Assembly: GCF_016863475.1 (NCBI RefSeq)
Contig: NZ_BOOY01000020.1
Location: forward strand, 81,176 to 145,175
DNA length: 64,000 nucleotides
Reading direction: 5' to 3'
From: Spirilliplanes yamanashiensis
GTDB lineage: Bacteria > Actinomycetota > Actinomycetes > Mycobacteriales > Micromonosporaceae
Of this stretch, positions 22,431 through 31,394 are shown piece after piece (position 1 is the stretch's first letter; each line of letters opens with the position of its first letter). A program made the position numbers and the translations under genes. The notes beneath the pieces are model-generated. The model made no database searches. It was not told the DNA's origin and saw nothing but the letters and a program-made list of their open reading frames with translations.

Positions 22431-22919
22431 ATGACCATCTTCGACGCCGACATCGACGCCCTGGGCGGCGGCAGCGCGAACCTTGCCTCTTTGCGGGGCA
22501 AGGCTGTCCTGATCGTGAACGTCGCGTCCCGTTGCGGGCTCACCCCGCAGTACGCCGGCCTGCAGAAACTCGCCGACACGTACGCGGACCGCGGGCTGGT
22601 CGTGCTGGGCGTGCCGTGCAACCAGTTCGCCGGTCAGGAACCGGGCACGGCGGCCGACATCGAAGAGTTCTGCCAGGTCAACTACGGCGTCACTTTCCCG
22701 CTCACGGAGAAGGTGGACGTCAATGGCGCGGAACGGCACCCGATCTACACCGAATTGGCCGCAACCGCCGACGACACCGGCTACTCCGGTGATATCCGGT
22801 GGAACTTCGAGAAGTTCGTGATCGCCCCGGACGGCACCGTTTCGGCCCGATTCGCGCCGCAGACCGCGCCCGACGACCCCGGCCTCGTGGCGGCGGTCGA
22901 GCAGGCGCTCCCCCGCTGA
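22431..22919 (+). CDS. Glutathione peroxidase-family thiol peroxidase
   Basis: A 162-residue GPx-fold peroxidase. The peroxidatic Cys35 sits in NVASRCGLTPQY, the conserved Gln lies in LGVPCNQFAGQEPG (with a second Cys as possible resolving residue), and the WNFEKF motif supplies Trp and Asn of the active tetrad. Actinomycetes lack glutathione, so the enzyme most probably uses thioredoxin (family knowledge). It removes hydroperoxides in the cytoplasm. The ATG is preceded by TAGTCT at the leaderless spacing. The DUF429 gene begins five bases after its stop. Confidence 0.93.
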   Translation: MTIFDADIDALGGGSANLASLRGKAVLIVNVASRCGLTPQYAGLQKLADTYADRGLVVLGVPCNQFAGQEPGTAADIEEFCQVNYGVTFPLTEKVDVNGAERHPIYTELAATADDTGYSGDIRWNFEKFVIAPDGTVSARFAPQTAPDDPGLVAAVEQALPR

Positions 22920-22924
22920 CGGCC

Positions 22925-23596
22925 GTGCGCGTCATCGGGGTCGACGCGTACCCGCTCGGCTGGGTCGCGGTGGAGCTGCGCGACGGCGCGTTCCTGCGCG
23001 CCATGCTCGCGTCGTCACTCTACGAGGTGGTCACCGCCAGCTCGGGGGCCACCGTCATCGGCGTGGACATCCCGCTGGGCATGCTGCCCGACCGCTGGCG
23101 GGCCGCCGACACGCTCGCGGCCGACACGCTCGGGCCGCGCCGCAGCAGCGTCTTCCGGGTGCCGCCGCGCCCGGTGTGGGAGCAGACCGACTTCGCCCGC
23201 GCCAACCGGCTGTGCCGCGAGATCACCGGGCAGGGGCTCAGCCGGCAGTCGTGGGCGCTGCGCCCGAAGCTGCTGGAGGCCAACACCATCTGGGAGCGGC
23301 ACCCGGGCCTGCTGTTCGAGGCGCACCCCGAGGTGTCGTTCCGGGCCATGGCGGGCGCCCCGCTGGCGTACCCGAAGAAGTCGTGGGCCGGGCACGTCAA
23401 GCGGCGCGGGCTGCTCGCCCGGCAGGGCATCGTCGTGCCCGACGAGATCGGCCCCGCCGGCCAGGCGCCGCCCGACGACGTGCTCGACGCGGCCGCGGTG
23501 GCGTGGACGGCGCACCGGGTGGCGACCAAGGCGGCCGCCAGCCACCCGGACCCGCCGGAGCAGGCCGCGGCCGGCCCCGTGGCGATCTGGTACTAG
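22925..23596 (+). CDS. DUF429 family protein (predicted RNase H-like fold)
   Basis: A 223-residue protein of the DUF429 family. It opens VRVIGVDAYPLGWVAVEL (first acidic strand of an RNase H-like fold), has GVDIPLGM as the second acidic block, FRVPPRPVW, and a C-terminal EAHPEVSF...DVLDAAAVAWTA with the last acidic pair. The motif pattern suggests a metal-dependent nuclease or phosphotransferase fold, but no activity is established to my knowledge. GTG at 22925 follows the peroxidase stop directly, so the genes form an operon. It overlaps the convergent proC stop by four bases. Confidence 0.8.
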   Translation: MRVIGVDAYPLGWVAVELRDGAFLRAMLASSLYEVVTASSGATVIGVDIPLGMLPDRWRAADTLAADTLGPRRSSVFRVPPRPVWEQTDFARANRLCREITGQGLSRQSWALRPKLLEANTIWERHPGLLFEAHPEVSFRAMAGAPLAYPKKSWAGHVKRRGLLARQGIVVPDEIGPAGQAPPDDVLDAAAVAWTAHRVATKAAASHPDPPEQAAAGPVAIWY

Positions 23597-24405
23597 AGGT
23601 TCTGGGCGGCCAGCTCGCGCGCGCGGTCGCGGGCGGCCTCCAGGGCCGCCAGCAGCGCCGCCCGCACGCCGTGATTCTCCAGCTCGCGGATCGCCGAGAT
23701 CGTCGTGCCGGCGGGCGACGTGACCGCCTCGCGCAGCTTCACCGGGTGCTCGCCCGAGTCGCGCAGCATCACCGCCGAGCCGATCGCGGTCTGCACGATC
23801 AGGTCGTGGGCGACCTGGCGCGGCAGGCCCAGCAGGATGCCGGCGTCGATCATCGCCTCGACCAGCAGGTAGAAGTACGCCGGGCCCGAGCCGGACAGCG
23901 CGGTCACCGCGTCCTGCTGGCTCTCCGGCACCCGGACGGTGCGCCCGAGCGGCGTGAACATCTCCTCGGCGAGCGCCAGGTGCTCGCCGGTGGCGTGCGC
24001 GCCCGCCGAGATCGCCGACATCGCCTGGTCGACCAGCGCCGGCGTGTTCGTCATGACCCGGATGACCGGGGTGCCCTCCGACAGCCGGCGGGCGAAGAAC
24101 TCGGTGGGCAGGCCCGCGCACAGCGAGATGACCAGTTTGTCGGCCGGGATCTTCGACCCGACCTCGTCCAGCAGCGAGCCGGCGTCCTGCGGCTTCACCG
24201 CGATGGCCAGCACGTCGGCCTCCGCCGCGGCCGTCGCGTTGTCGACGACGCGCACGCCGTAGCGGGTCGCCAGCTCCTCCGCCCGGGCGGGGCGGCGGGC
24301 CGTCGCCAGCAGCTTGTCCGCGGGCCAGCCGGCCCGCAGCAGCCCGGAGAGCACCAGCTCGCCGATCTTGCCCGCGCCGATCACGGCGACGGTGTGCTTG
24401 CTCAT
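23593..24405 (-). CDS. proC: Pyrroline-5-carboxylate reductase
   Basis: A 270-residue ProC. The Rossmann motif VAVIGAGKIGELVLSGLLRAGW, LAIAVKPQDAG, VIRVMTNTPALV, and the C-terminal LSGSGPAYFYLLVEAMIDAG plus VTSPAGTTISAI are the family signature. It reduces pyrroline-5-carboxylate to proline with NAD(P)H in the last step of proline synthesis. ATG at 24405 has a GGGAG ribosome-site-like sequence upstream. About 55 bp separate it from the upstream pfkA gene on the same strand. Confidence 0.95.
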   Translation of the reverse strand: MSKHTVAVIGAGKIGELVLSGLLRAGWPADKLLATARRPARAEELATRYGVRVVDNATAAAEADVLAIAVKPQDAGSLLDEVGSKIPADKLVISLCAGLPTEFFARRLSEGTPVIRVMTNTPALVDQAMSAISAGAHATGEHLALAEEMFTPLGRTVRVPESQQDAVTALSGSGPAYFYLLVEAMIDAGILLGLPRQVAHDLIVQTAIGSAVMLRDSGEHPVKLREAVTSPAGTTISAIRELENHGVRAALLAALEAARDRARELAAQNL

Positions 24406-24460
24406 GACGCTCCCACGAGAAAGGGTGGGCGGGCCGCCCGGGGGCGGCCCGCCCGTGGCC

Positions 24461-25489
<1,029 letters not shown>

Positions 25490-25588
25490 AGTTGCTCGTC
25501 CTCCCATGTACGGATCGCGGATAGCCCTGCGAGCCCCAGGGGTGGTCGGTCGGCACCGTTGCCGGCCCGGGGCGGGCCGCAACTGCGC

Positions 25589-25616
25589 ACTGTAGTCGTC
25601 CTCGCCGGGGCGGCAA
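25589..25616 (-). promoter_or_regulatory. pfkA promoter (-35 TTGCCG, -10 TACAGT)
   Basis: On the minus strand TTGCCG (25611-25616) and TACAGT (25589-25594) are 16 bp apart, a near-standard housekeeping promoter. The predicted transcript starts at about 25582 with a GTTGC...GCAAC stem-loop (about 25558-25583) at its very 5' end and a roughly 90-nt leader. Confidence 0.5.
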
Positions 25617-25636
25617 AGCCTGACCCCTGGGGCGTC

Positions 25637-26131
25637 TCAGAGGCTGACCTCTTCATTCTCCCCCGCGTCCGGTGGGCGCTTCGTGACGGCCGCCTTCGCG
25701 TAACCCAGCAGCTCCACGACGCGGCTGGAGTGCGCCGACTCCCAGTACTCGGCCGAGTTGGCGTGCACCTTCAGCAGGGTCACCCCGGGCGTGTCGAGCC
25801 CGTCGGGGAACCACGCCTTGAGGAGCGGGCTCCACAGCTGCTCGGCCTTGGCCCGGTCGCTCACCTGCTCGGCGGTGCCGCTGATCGACACCCAGGAGGT
25901 CTTCGTGCTGAACGACACGTTCACCTCCGGGTGCAGCCGGATCTCGGCCGCCTTGTCGGAGTCGGCGTAGCAGAAGAACCACAGGTCGCCGTCGAACTCG
26001 GCCTCCTGCAGCGCCATCGGGCGGCTCACGTGCCGGCCGTCGGCGGTCATCGTGGTCAGCATGCACAACCGGGCGTCGCGGACCAGCTCGGTCACCTTGT
26101 CACGGCGGTCTGCCGTCGTCGTCTCGCTCAT
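25637..26131 (-). CDS. Pyridoxamine 5'-phosphate oxidase-like flavin-binding protein (general stress protein 26 type)
   Basis: A 164-residue split-barrel protein. DARLCMLTTMTADGRHVSRPM, LWFFCYADSDKAAEI, HPEVNVSFS and VSISGTAEQV are the usual strands of the general stress protein 26 subgroup, which binds FMN or another flavin. Its substrate is not predictable. It lies downstream of the Rv2179c-like RNase on the same strand, with about 18 bp between them. Confidence 0.85.
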   Translation of the reverse strand: MSETTTADRRDKVTELVRDARLCMLTTMTADGRHVSRPMALQEAEFDGDLWFFCYADSDKAAEIRLHPEVNVSFSTKTSWVSISGTAEQVSDRAKAEQLWSPLLKAWFPDGLDTPGVTLLKVHANSAEYWESAHSSRVVELLGYAKAAVTKRPPDAGENEEVSL

Positions 26132-26149
26132 CCCGGCGGAATGCCCCGC

Positions 26150-26653
26150 TCACCGGCGCGGAAACTGCTCCATGGCGTTCCACCGCGCCAGGTTGTGCCG
26201 TGCGTCGACCAGCGCGTCGTGCCGGCCGGACGCGTCGGGCAGCGCCGGGCGCCCGAGGTCGTCCCAGCGCTGACGCAGGTCCTTGGTGAAGCGCGGGATC
26301 TCGCGCGGCAGCGCCGGCATGGCGCCCCACAGCTGGGCCAGCGCGACGTGGTCGTACGCCGCGTACCAGGCCCACAGCTCCATCGACTCGCCCGGGCGGC
26401 CGGCGACGGGCTCGCGGAGGAAGGCGTGCAGCTCGTCCCGGATGCGCTCGCGGGAGCGCCAGGCCGGGTCGGCCGGGGACGGCAGCTTGTCGAGGACGTG
26501 GCGGCGGACCCACGGGTTGGCGCGGCTGTCGTCGAACTCGGTGGAGACCGCGTAAAACTCGCGGCCGTACTCGTCGACGACGCCGATCGAGACGAGGTCG
26601 ATGAGACGCCCGTCCTCGATGAACTCGCAGTCGTAGAAGTATCGGTAGACCAT
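26150..26653 (-). CDS. Rv2179c-like 3'-5' exoribonuclease (DEDDh fold)
   Basis: A 167-residue protein matching the Rv2179c family of polyadenylate-specific 3'-5' exoribonucleases. Exo motif I is YFYDCEFIEDG (Asp and Glu), motif II is AWYAAYDHVAL (Asp), and motif III is HDALVDARHN (His and Asp). It acts on RNA 3' ends with divalent metal. Its place between aroG and the plsC-like gene agrees with the M. tuberculosis order Rv2178c-Rv2179c-Rv2182c. The ATG at 26653 follows GAGGAT. Confidence 0.85.
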   Translation of the reverse strand: MVYRYFYDCEFIEDGRLIDLVSIGVVDEYGREFYAVSTEFDDSRANPWVRRHVLDKLPSPADPAWRSRERIRDELHAFLREPVAGRPGESMELWAWYAAYDHVALAQLWGAMPALPREIPRFTKDLRQRWDDLGRPALPDASGRHDALVDARHNLARWNAMEQFPRR

Positions 26654-26698
26654 CGGGGCCCATCCTCGCCTACCGGCCCGGCGGGCGGCGCGCCGGGC

Positions 26699-27682
26699 TC
26701 AGCAGGGCGTCTCGAGGGCCTCGCGGGCGGCGTCCAGGTGGGCGCGGTCGGTGTCCGGCTCGGGCTCAGTGACGCGGGCCTGGCGCGGCACGGCCGCGGG
26801 GGCCGCGTCGGGTAGCGCGCCGGGCGCCCCGCCGGGCGCCGCCCCGATCGCCAGCCGGCGGGCGTGCCAGTCTGCCTGCACCGCCCACCGGAAGCGCAGC
26901 AGCACCGGCAGCGCCGCCTCCACCTCGTCGCGGCCCACCGGCCCGGCCGACACGTACGCGTCGATCAGGTCGCCGGCCGCGCCCGGCCCGCCCGCGTACG
27001 CCACCGCGGCGGCCAGGTCGTAGACCAGCGGGCCGGTGCCGCACGGGCCCCAGTCGACGATGCCGGTGCGGCCGGTGCGGCCGTCCACGACGAACGCCTC
27101 GGGCGCCGGGTCGCCGTGCAGCACCCCGTAGGTCAGCTGGTCGGCGACGGTGAGCCGGGTCAGCGCCGCCACCGCGTCGGCGACGGCGGGCCGCAGCCAC
27201 GGCTCGACGGTCAGGTGCGCGGCGTCCGGGTGCAGCCAGTGCCAGCGCTGCAGGCCCCGGTGGGTGAACCCGGTCAGCGCGGCGTGCGCGGCGGCGAGCC
27301 GCTCGCCCCACCACCGCTGGTCGACCGGGTCGCGGCCGTCGAGCAGGTCGCCGGGGACGCGCCGGACCAGCCCGAGCGTGCCGTCCGGGGCGGCCGCCGT
27401 GAGCGAGCCGCCGAGGGTGCGCACCGGCTCGCCGATCGTGAAGCCGGCATCGTGCAGGTGCTGCGCGGCGGCGAGCCCGGCCTCGAACGGCTGCCGGGCG
27501 ACGTCGTCGACGAGCCGGACGACGTACAGCCCGGAGTCGTCGCGCACCGCCCAGGCCCGTGACATCCAGCCCGCCGGCATCTCGACCACGGCGCTGGGGC
27601 GCAGGTGCCAGTGCCGGCGCAGGGAGGCGCGGATCGCATCGAGGCGCGGGTCGTCCGGTTGCACCCGCTGATTATCACCCAC
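26699..27682 (-). CDS. Aminoglycoside phosphotransferase-family kinase-like protein
   Basis: A 327-residue APH-fold protein. GWMSRAWAVRDDSGLYVVRL is the N-lobe, YGVLHGDPAPEAFVVDG is the catalytic loop (HGD; the usual Asn is replaced by a Glu/Ala region), and TGIVDWGPCGTGPLVYDLA contains the metal-binding Asp. The family phosphorylates small molecules such as choline, homoserine, maltose or antibiotics. The unusual loop makes antibiotic resistance unsafe to claim. GTG at 27682 is the start. The C-terminal 50 residues are Pro/Ala-rich. Confidence 0.78.
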   Translation of the reverse strand: MGDNQRVQPDDPRLDAIRASLRRHWHLRPSAVVEMPAGWMSRAWAVRDDSGLYVVRLVDDVARQPFEAGLAAAQHLHDAGFTIGEPVRTLGGSLTAAAPDGTLGLVRRVPGDLLDGRDPVDQRWWGERLAAAHAALTGFTHRGLQRWHWLHPDAAHLTVEPWLRPAVADAVAALTRLTVADQLTYGVLHGDPAPEAFVVDGRTGRTGIVDWGPCGTGPLVYDLAAAVAYAGGPGAAGDLIDAYVSAGPVGRDEVEAALPVLLRFRWAVQADWHARRLAIGAAPGGAPGALPDAAPAAVPRQARVTEPEPDTDRAHLDAAREALETPC

Positions 27683-27898
27683 CGATATGCCGCTTCGATG
27701 CCCGTGTGTGCGTCATGTGTGCGTCGGCCGTACGCCGCGCGTGTCAGGTGCGTGACCCGGAAGCACCTGCCACTTGTACCGAGCGCTACGGAAGAACATG
27801 ATCGGGGGTGGCGCGCGGTCCCCGCCGCGGGATGGCGCGGGCCCCGCGCTTCGTGCTACTAGTGATCGTTCGCGTCACGATCCGGGGAGGACAGTCAC

Positions 27899-28591
27899 GT
27901 GGAGGTTCGGCTGCCGGATCCCAACGACCCGCTCAGCGGGGTCGAGATGTTCGCGGGCCTGGAGCCCGACGTGCGCCAGCGGGTGGCGGCGGCCGCGGTG
28001 CCGCGCACGTACCGCAAGGGACAGTTGCTGTTCGTCGAGCACGACCCGGGCGAGTCGCTGATCGTGCTGCGCCGCGGGGCCGTCGCGGTCTTCCGCACCG
28101 CCCCGACGGGCGAGCGCGCCGTGCTGCACGTGGTCCGCCCGCCCGACGTGCTGGGCGAGGTGTCCCTGCTGGACGCGTCCACCCGGTCGGCGTCGGCGGA
28201 GGCCATCGAGGACACCGCGGCGCTGGCGCTGTCGCGCGGCGCGTTCATGGAGCTGGTCCACTCCAACCCGCGCATCCTCGACGCGGTGATGCGCTCGCTG
28301 GGCGGCCTGATCCGCCGGCTGACCGAGCAGAACGCCGACCACGTCTTCCTCGACCTGCCGGGCCGGGTGGCCAAGACGCTGGTGCGCCTCGCCGGCGAGA
28401 GCCACGCGCCGATGATCACGATCGAGCTGAACCAGAGCCAGCTGGCCGAGATGGCGGGCGGGTCGCGGCAGAGCGTCAACCAGGCCATCGGGTCGTTCGC
28501 GAGCCGCGGGTGGCTGCGCACCGAGGGCCGCCGCATCGTGGTGACCGACGTGGCGGCCCTGCGCCGGCGCGCCGGCATGGCCGACCGCTAG
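27899..28591 (+). CDS. Crp/Fnr-family transcriptional regulator
   Basis: A 230-residue regulator with an N-terminal cyclic-nucleotide-binding domain (FAGLEPDVRQRVA, GQLLFVEHDPGESLIVLRRG, PPDVLGEVSLLD), a dimerisation helix and a C-terminal winged helix (LNQSQLAEMAGGSRQSVNQAIGSF, about residues 177-200). The phosphate-binding cassette residues RSAS follow the EVSLLD stretch, so cAMP binding is plausible but not certain. GTG at 27899 follows GGGGAGGA by seven bases. It is monocistronic, with a hairpin overlapping its stop that ends against the convergent MDMPI-like gene. Confidence 0.9.
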   Translation: MEVRLPDPNDPLSGVEMFAGLEPDVRQRVAAAAVPRTYRKGQLLFVEHDPGESLIVLRRGAVAVFRTAPTGERAVLHVVRPPDVLGEVSLLDASTRSASAEAIEDTAALALSRGAFMELVHSNPRILDAVMRSLGGLIRRLTEQNADHVFLDLPGRVAKTLVRLAGESHAPMITIELNQSQLAEMAGGSRQSVNQAIGSFASRGWLRTEGRRIVVTDVAALRRRAGMADR

Positions 28592-29205
28592 CGCAGCGCG
28601 GCGACCCCCGGGCCGCGAAGCTGCGCGACGGCGGCGGACCGGCCGGTCACGAGCAGCAGCAGCGCGCCCATGGGTCCCTCGACGGTCCGGCCGTCGCCGA
28701 CCGTCCACTCGTGATCGGTGGCGACCAGCCGCAGCCCGGCGAGCCGCCGCCGGGCGAAGAACGGGAAGCTGCGCGTGTACGCGCGGGTGGCGGCGACGGC
28801 GGCCGCGGCGGGCGGCACCGGCCGGGTGATGCCGAGCGGCAGCGCCATGTCCTGGCCGTGCACGATCACGTCGAGCATCGGCTCGACGGGGGTGACGCCG
28901 GGCGCGAGGCGGCGCGAGCCGATCATGGCGGTGAGCAGCTCGCCGTACGCGCCGACGGGCAGCCGCGCCTGGCGGATAGCGGTGTCGCGGATCATCCGGT
29001 CGAACGAGCCGCGGGCCCGGGCCAGCTCGCGCAGGGCGGGGCCCCAGCCGAGGTGGGCGAGGGTGAGGTGGGCGGCGACGTCGCGCACCCGCCAGCCGGC
29101 GCACAGCGAGGGCGCCTCCCACTGCTCGGCGGACAGGGCGCCGAGGAAGGCGGCCGTCTGCGCCCGCTGCTCGTCGATGACGCGCCAGATCTCGTCGTGG
29201 TGCAT
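28588..29205 (-). CDS. Mycothiol-dependent maleylpyruvate isomerase-like (DinB/MDMPI-N fold) protein
   Basis: A 205-residue four-helix protein: EIWRVIDEQRAQTAAFLGAL, the conserved SLCAGWRVRDVAAHLT (metal-binding His), and LDVIVHGQDMALPLG with the second His/Asp group. This DinB-like fold uses mycothiol in actinobacteria. The substrate is unknown. ATG at 29205 is divergent from the marR gene with only 72 bp between them; the shared gap has an inverted repeat (29231-29252), so the MarR protein very likely controls both. Confidence 0.85.
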   Translation of the reverse strand: MHHDEIWRVIDEQRAQTAAFLGALSAEQWEAPSLCAGWRVRDVAAHLTLAHLGWGPALRELARARGSFDRMIRDTAIRQARLPVGAYGELLTAMIGSRRLAPGVTPVEPMLDVIVHGQDMALPLGITRPVPPAAAAVAATRAYTRSFPFFARRRLAGLRLVATDHEWTVGDGRTVEGPMGALLLLVTGRSAAVAQLRGPGVAALR

Positions 29206-29230
29206 GGAACACCCCCATTTTGGTACGATC

Positions 29231-29252
29231 CTCTGACTAAATATGGTCAGAG
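29231..29252. promoter_or_regulatory. MarR-type operator between divergent MDMPI-like and marR genes
   Basis: CTCTGAC and GTCAGAG are a perfect 7-bp inverted repeat with an AT-rich eight-base spacer (TAAATATG). The repeat covers -10-like sequences for both directions (TATGGT at 29242-29247 for marR), so one bound dimer could shut both promoters. Confidence 0.7.
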
Positions 29253-29277
29253 AGACTGACGAAGTCAAGGGGTGCGG

Positions 29278-29700
29278 ATGAACATCGGCCTGCTCTGTTT
29301 CATCACCCACCGGGCGATGGAGACGCGCGTGATGGCCGCCCTGGCCGCGGCCGGGTTCGACGACCTCACGCTGGCCCAGGGCCGGGTGGCGGCGCGCATC
29401 TCCCCCGGCGGCACGCGGCTCACCGCCCTGGCCGAGCAGGCCCAGGTCACCAAGCAGACCGCCGGGTTCCTGGTCGACCAGCTGGAGCGGGCCGGCTACG
29501 TCCGCCGCGAGCCCGATCCCGCCGACGCCCGCGCCCGGCTGGTGCGGATGGCGCCCCGGGGCGAGGCGGCGGTGGCGGTGGCCCGGGCGGCGGAGGCCGA
29601 GGTGGAGAAGGAGTGGACCGGCCACCTCGGCCCGGGCGAGATCGAACGGCTGCGCGCGGCGCTGGAGAGCCTGCGCGAGCTCACCGACCCCTACCGCTGA
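29278..29700 (+). CDS. MarR-family transcriptional regulator
   Basis: A 140-residue winged-helix repressor. The helix-turn-helix is GTRLTALAEQAQVTKQTAGF (about residues 43-62), followed by LVDQLERAGYVRREPDPADA (wing) and a C-terminal dimerisation helix. ATG at 29278 is chosen over the GTG two codons upstream because AAGGGG (29267-29272) sits five bases before it and would overlap the GTG. It probably represses itself and the divergent MDMPI-like gene through the 29231-29252 operator. Its last 20 bases overlap the convergent epimerase gene. Confidence 0.9.
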   Translation: MNIGLLCFITHRAMETRVMAALAAAGFDDLTLAQGRVAARISPGGTRLTALAEQAQVTKQTAGFLVDQLERAGYVRREPDPADARARLVRMAPRGEAAVAVARAAEAEVEKEWTGHLGPGEIERLRAALESLRELTDPYR

Positions 29701-30607
29701 CGGCCGGCGCGGAGCCGGCGAGCTCGCGCAGCACGTCGTCCAGGGCGGTCGGGGTCAGCCCGAAGGTCCTGGTCACGGCGGAGCTGTCGAGGACGAACGG
29801 CGCCCAGAACTGGTAGTCCATCTCGACCAGCTCGCGCGCCATCGGCACGACCAGGCCCGCGGCCCGCAGCAGCCCCCGGGGCAGCGTGCGCACCCGCACC
29901 GGCGGCAGCCCGCCGACCTCGGCGAACCGGGCGGCCAGCTCGCGCACGGTCACCGGCGGCGGGGACGGCACGTGCCACGCCCGCCCCCAGGCCCGCTCGT
30001 CGCGGGCCAGCGCGATGAGCGTGCGGGCCATGTCGCCGGTGTAGGTGAAGCTGTGCGGCACGTCCGGGTCGCCGGGCATCCACGCCGCGCGTCCGCTGCG
30101 CATCGCCGGGAACAGCACCATCGAGAAGACGGACGCCGCGCCCACGCCCAGGTAGTCGGAGCCGCGGGCCTCGACCGTGCGCACGCCGCTCGCGAGCGCG
30201 TCCTGCCACATCCGGATGCGCACCCGGCCCTTGCGGCCCGTCGCCGCCAGCGGCGTGTCCTCGGTCATCGGGCCGTCGACCGGGCCGTACCCGTAGAGGT
30301 TGCCGGTGGTGGCCAGGACGGCGCCGGACGCCCGGGCGGCCGCGACGAGCGCGGCGCTGATCGGCGGCCAGTCGGTGGGCCAGCGCGTGTACGCCGGGTT
30401 CACGCAGTTGTAGATCACCTCGGCGCCCCGGGTCAGCGCGGTGAGCCGGGCGGCGTCGGACGCGTCGGCGGCGACGCGCTCGACGAGCGGGTGCTCGGGG
30501 CCGCCGCCGCTGCGGGTGATCACCCGGACCGCCTCGCCGGCGCCGGCGAGCTGCCGGGCGACGGCGGTGCCGACGGGCCCGGCGCCGACGATCACGTGCT
30601 GGGTCAT
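29681..30607 (-). CDS. NAD(P)-dependent epimerase/reductase-like SDR
   Basis: A 308-residue extended SDR. HVIVGAGPVGTAVARQLAGAG is the nucleotide-binding loop, VIYNCVNPAYTRWPTDWPP replaces the usual central region, and NLYGYGP contains the catalytic-type Tyr without a clear YxxxK. It resembles atypical SDR dehydratase/reductase proteins. The substrate is unknown. ATG at 30607 follows AAGGAGA. It is divergent from a TetR gene, and the two GAGCAGTGCTC sites in the gap suggest TetR control. Confidence 0.8.
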   Translation of the reverse strand: MTQHVIVGAGPVGTAVARQLAGAGEAVRVITRSGGGPEHPLVERVAADASDAARLTALTRGAEVIYNCVNPAYTRWPTDWPPISAALVAAARASGAVLATTGNLYGYGPVDGPMTEDTPLAATGRKGRVRIRMWQDALASGVRTVEARGSDYLGVGAASVFSMVLFPAMRSGRAAWMPGDPDVPHSFTYTGDMARTLIALARDERAWGRAWHVPSPPPVTVRELAARFAEVGGLPPVRVRTLPRGLLRAAGLVVPMARELVEMDYQFWAPFVLDSSAVTRTFGLTPTALDDVLRELAGSAPAVSGRGR

Positions 30608-30622
30608 GACGCTCTCCTTTGC

Positions 30623-30633
30623 GAGCAGTGCTC
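30623..30633. promoter_or_regulatory. TetR operator site 1
   Basis: GAGCAGTGCTC, a perfect 11-bp palindrome just upstream of the epimerase ATG. The same sequence recurs at 30676-30686, centre to centre 53 bp, about five helical turns. Confidence 0.7.
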
Positions 30634-30675
30634 TCTGTCGAGAACAACAGTCGCAGGCCACTCCCCGTCCGTCAA

Positions 30676-30686
30676 GAGCAGTGCTC
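30676..30686. promoter_or_regulatory. TetR operator site 2
   Basis: A second exact GAGCAGTGCTC. It lies 10 bp upstream of the tetR -10 (TACACT, 30696-30701), where a bound repressor would occlude the -35 region. Confidence 0.7.
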
Positions 30687-30695
30687 GCAATCACG

Positions 30696-30701
30696 TACAC
30701 T
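30696..30701 (+). promoter_or_regulatory. Leaderless-type -10 of the tetR gene
   Basis: TACACT ends six bases before the ATG at 30708, which has no ribosome site. Confidence 0.5.
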
Positions 30702-30707
30702 GATCGC

Positions 30708-31394
30708 ATGAGTGCCGCCTCGCTGCGCGCCCGCGTCCGGGCCGAGATGACCGACGAGATCAAGGCCGTCGCCCGCCGGCACCTCGCCGCCGACGGCGCG
30801 AACCTGTCGCTGCGCGCCGTCGCCCGCGACCTGGGCATGGCGTCGTCCGCGGTCTACCGGTACGTGGCGAGCCGCGACGACCTGCTCACGTGGCTGATCA
30901 TCGACGCCTACGACGCAGTCGGCGCCGCCGCCGAGGCGGCCGAGGCGGCCGTCGACCGGGCGGATTTCACCGGCCGCTGGCTGGCCACCTGTCATGCCGT
31001 GCGCGAGTGGGCCCTGGCCAACCCGCACGAGTACGCCCTCATCTACGGCAGCCCCGTGCCCGGCTACCGCGCGCCCGCGGACACCGTCGCGCCCGCCACC
31101 CGGGTGGGCCGGCTGATGGGCCGGATCCTCGCCGACGCCCGGCCCGACCCGGGCGAGCCGGTCGAGGGGCCGCTGGCCGCCGAGCTGGACGCCGTCGCCG
31201 CCGAGGTCGCCCCCGGCGTGAGCGCCGCCGCCATGGGGCGCGGCATGGCCGCCTGGATCCACCTGTTCGGGGCGGTCAGCTTCGAGCTGTTCGGTCAGCT
31301 CGCCAACGCCGTCGACGAGCGGCGCGCGTTCTTCGACCTGCAGATGCGCGGCGCCGCCGCCGTCATGGGGCTGGCGCGGGCGCCGGGGTCTTGA
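30708..31394 (+). CDS. TetR-family transcriptional regulator
   Basis: A 228-residue regulator with an N-terminal helix-turn-helix (NLSLRAVARDLGMASSAVYRYVASRDDLL, read in two parts: recognition helix SSAVYRYVASRDDLL, about residues 45-60) and a TetR_C-type ligand domain ending in FELFGQLANAVDERRAFF. It is divergent from the epimerase gene, and two identical palindromes (30623-30633, 30676-30686) 53 bp apart flank both promoters. Autoregulation and control of the epimerase are inferred. The 3' end overlaps the convergent acyltransferase gene by 32 bases. Confidence 0.88.
   Translation: MSAASLRARVRAEMTDEIKAVARRHLAADGANLSLRAVARDLGMASSAVYRYVASRDDLLTWLIIDAYDAVGAAAEAAEAAVDRADFTGRWLATCHAVREWALANPHEYALIYGSPVPGYRAPADTVAPATRVGRLMGRILADARPDPGEPVEGPLAAELDAVAAEVAPGVSAAAMGRGMAAWIHLFGAVSFELFGQLANAVDERRAFFDLQMRGAAAVMGLARAPGS

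Noticed and set aside
27846..27890. Crp-type operator upstream of the Crp-family gene (GTGA...TCAC)
   Set aside because: The half-sites are nine bases apart rather than the six of TGTGA-N6-TCACA, so it does not fit a standard site.
28591..28626. Terminator-like hairpin at the end of the Crp-family gene
   Set aside because: GCGCAGC/GCTGCGC arms with an inner GCGGC/GCCGC exist, but the stem is interrupted, lies within the convergent gene's coding end and has no T-tail; not strong enough to list.
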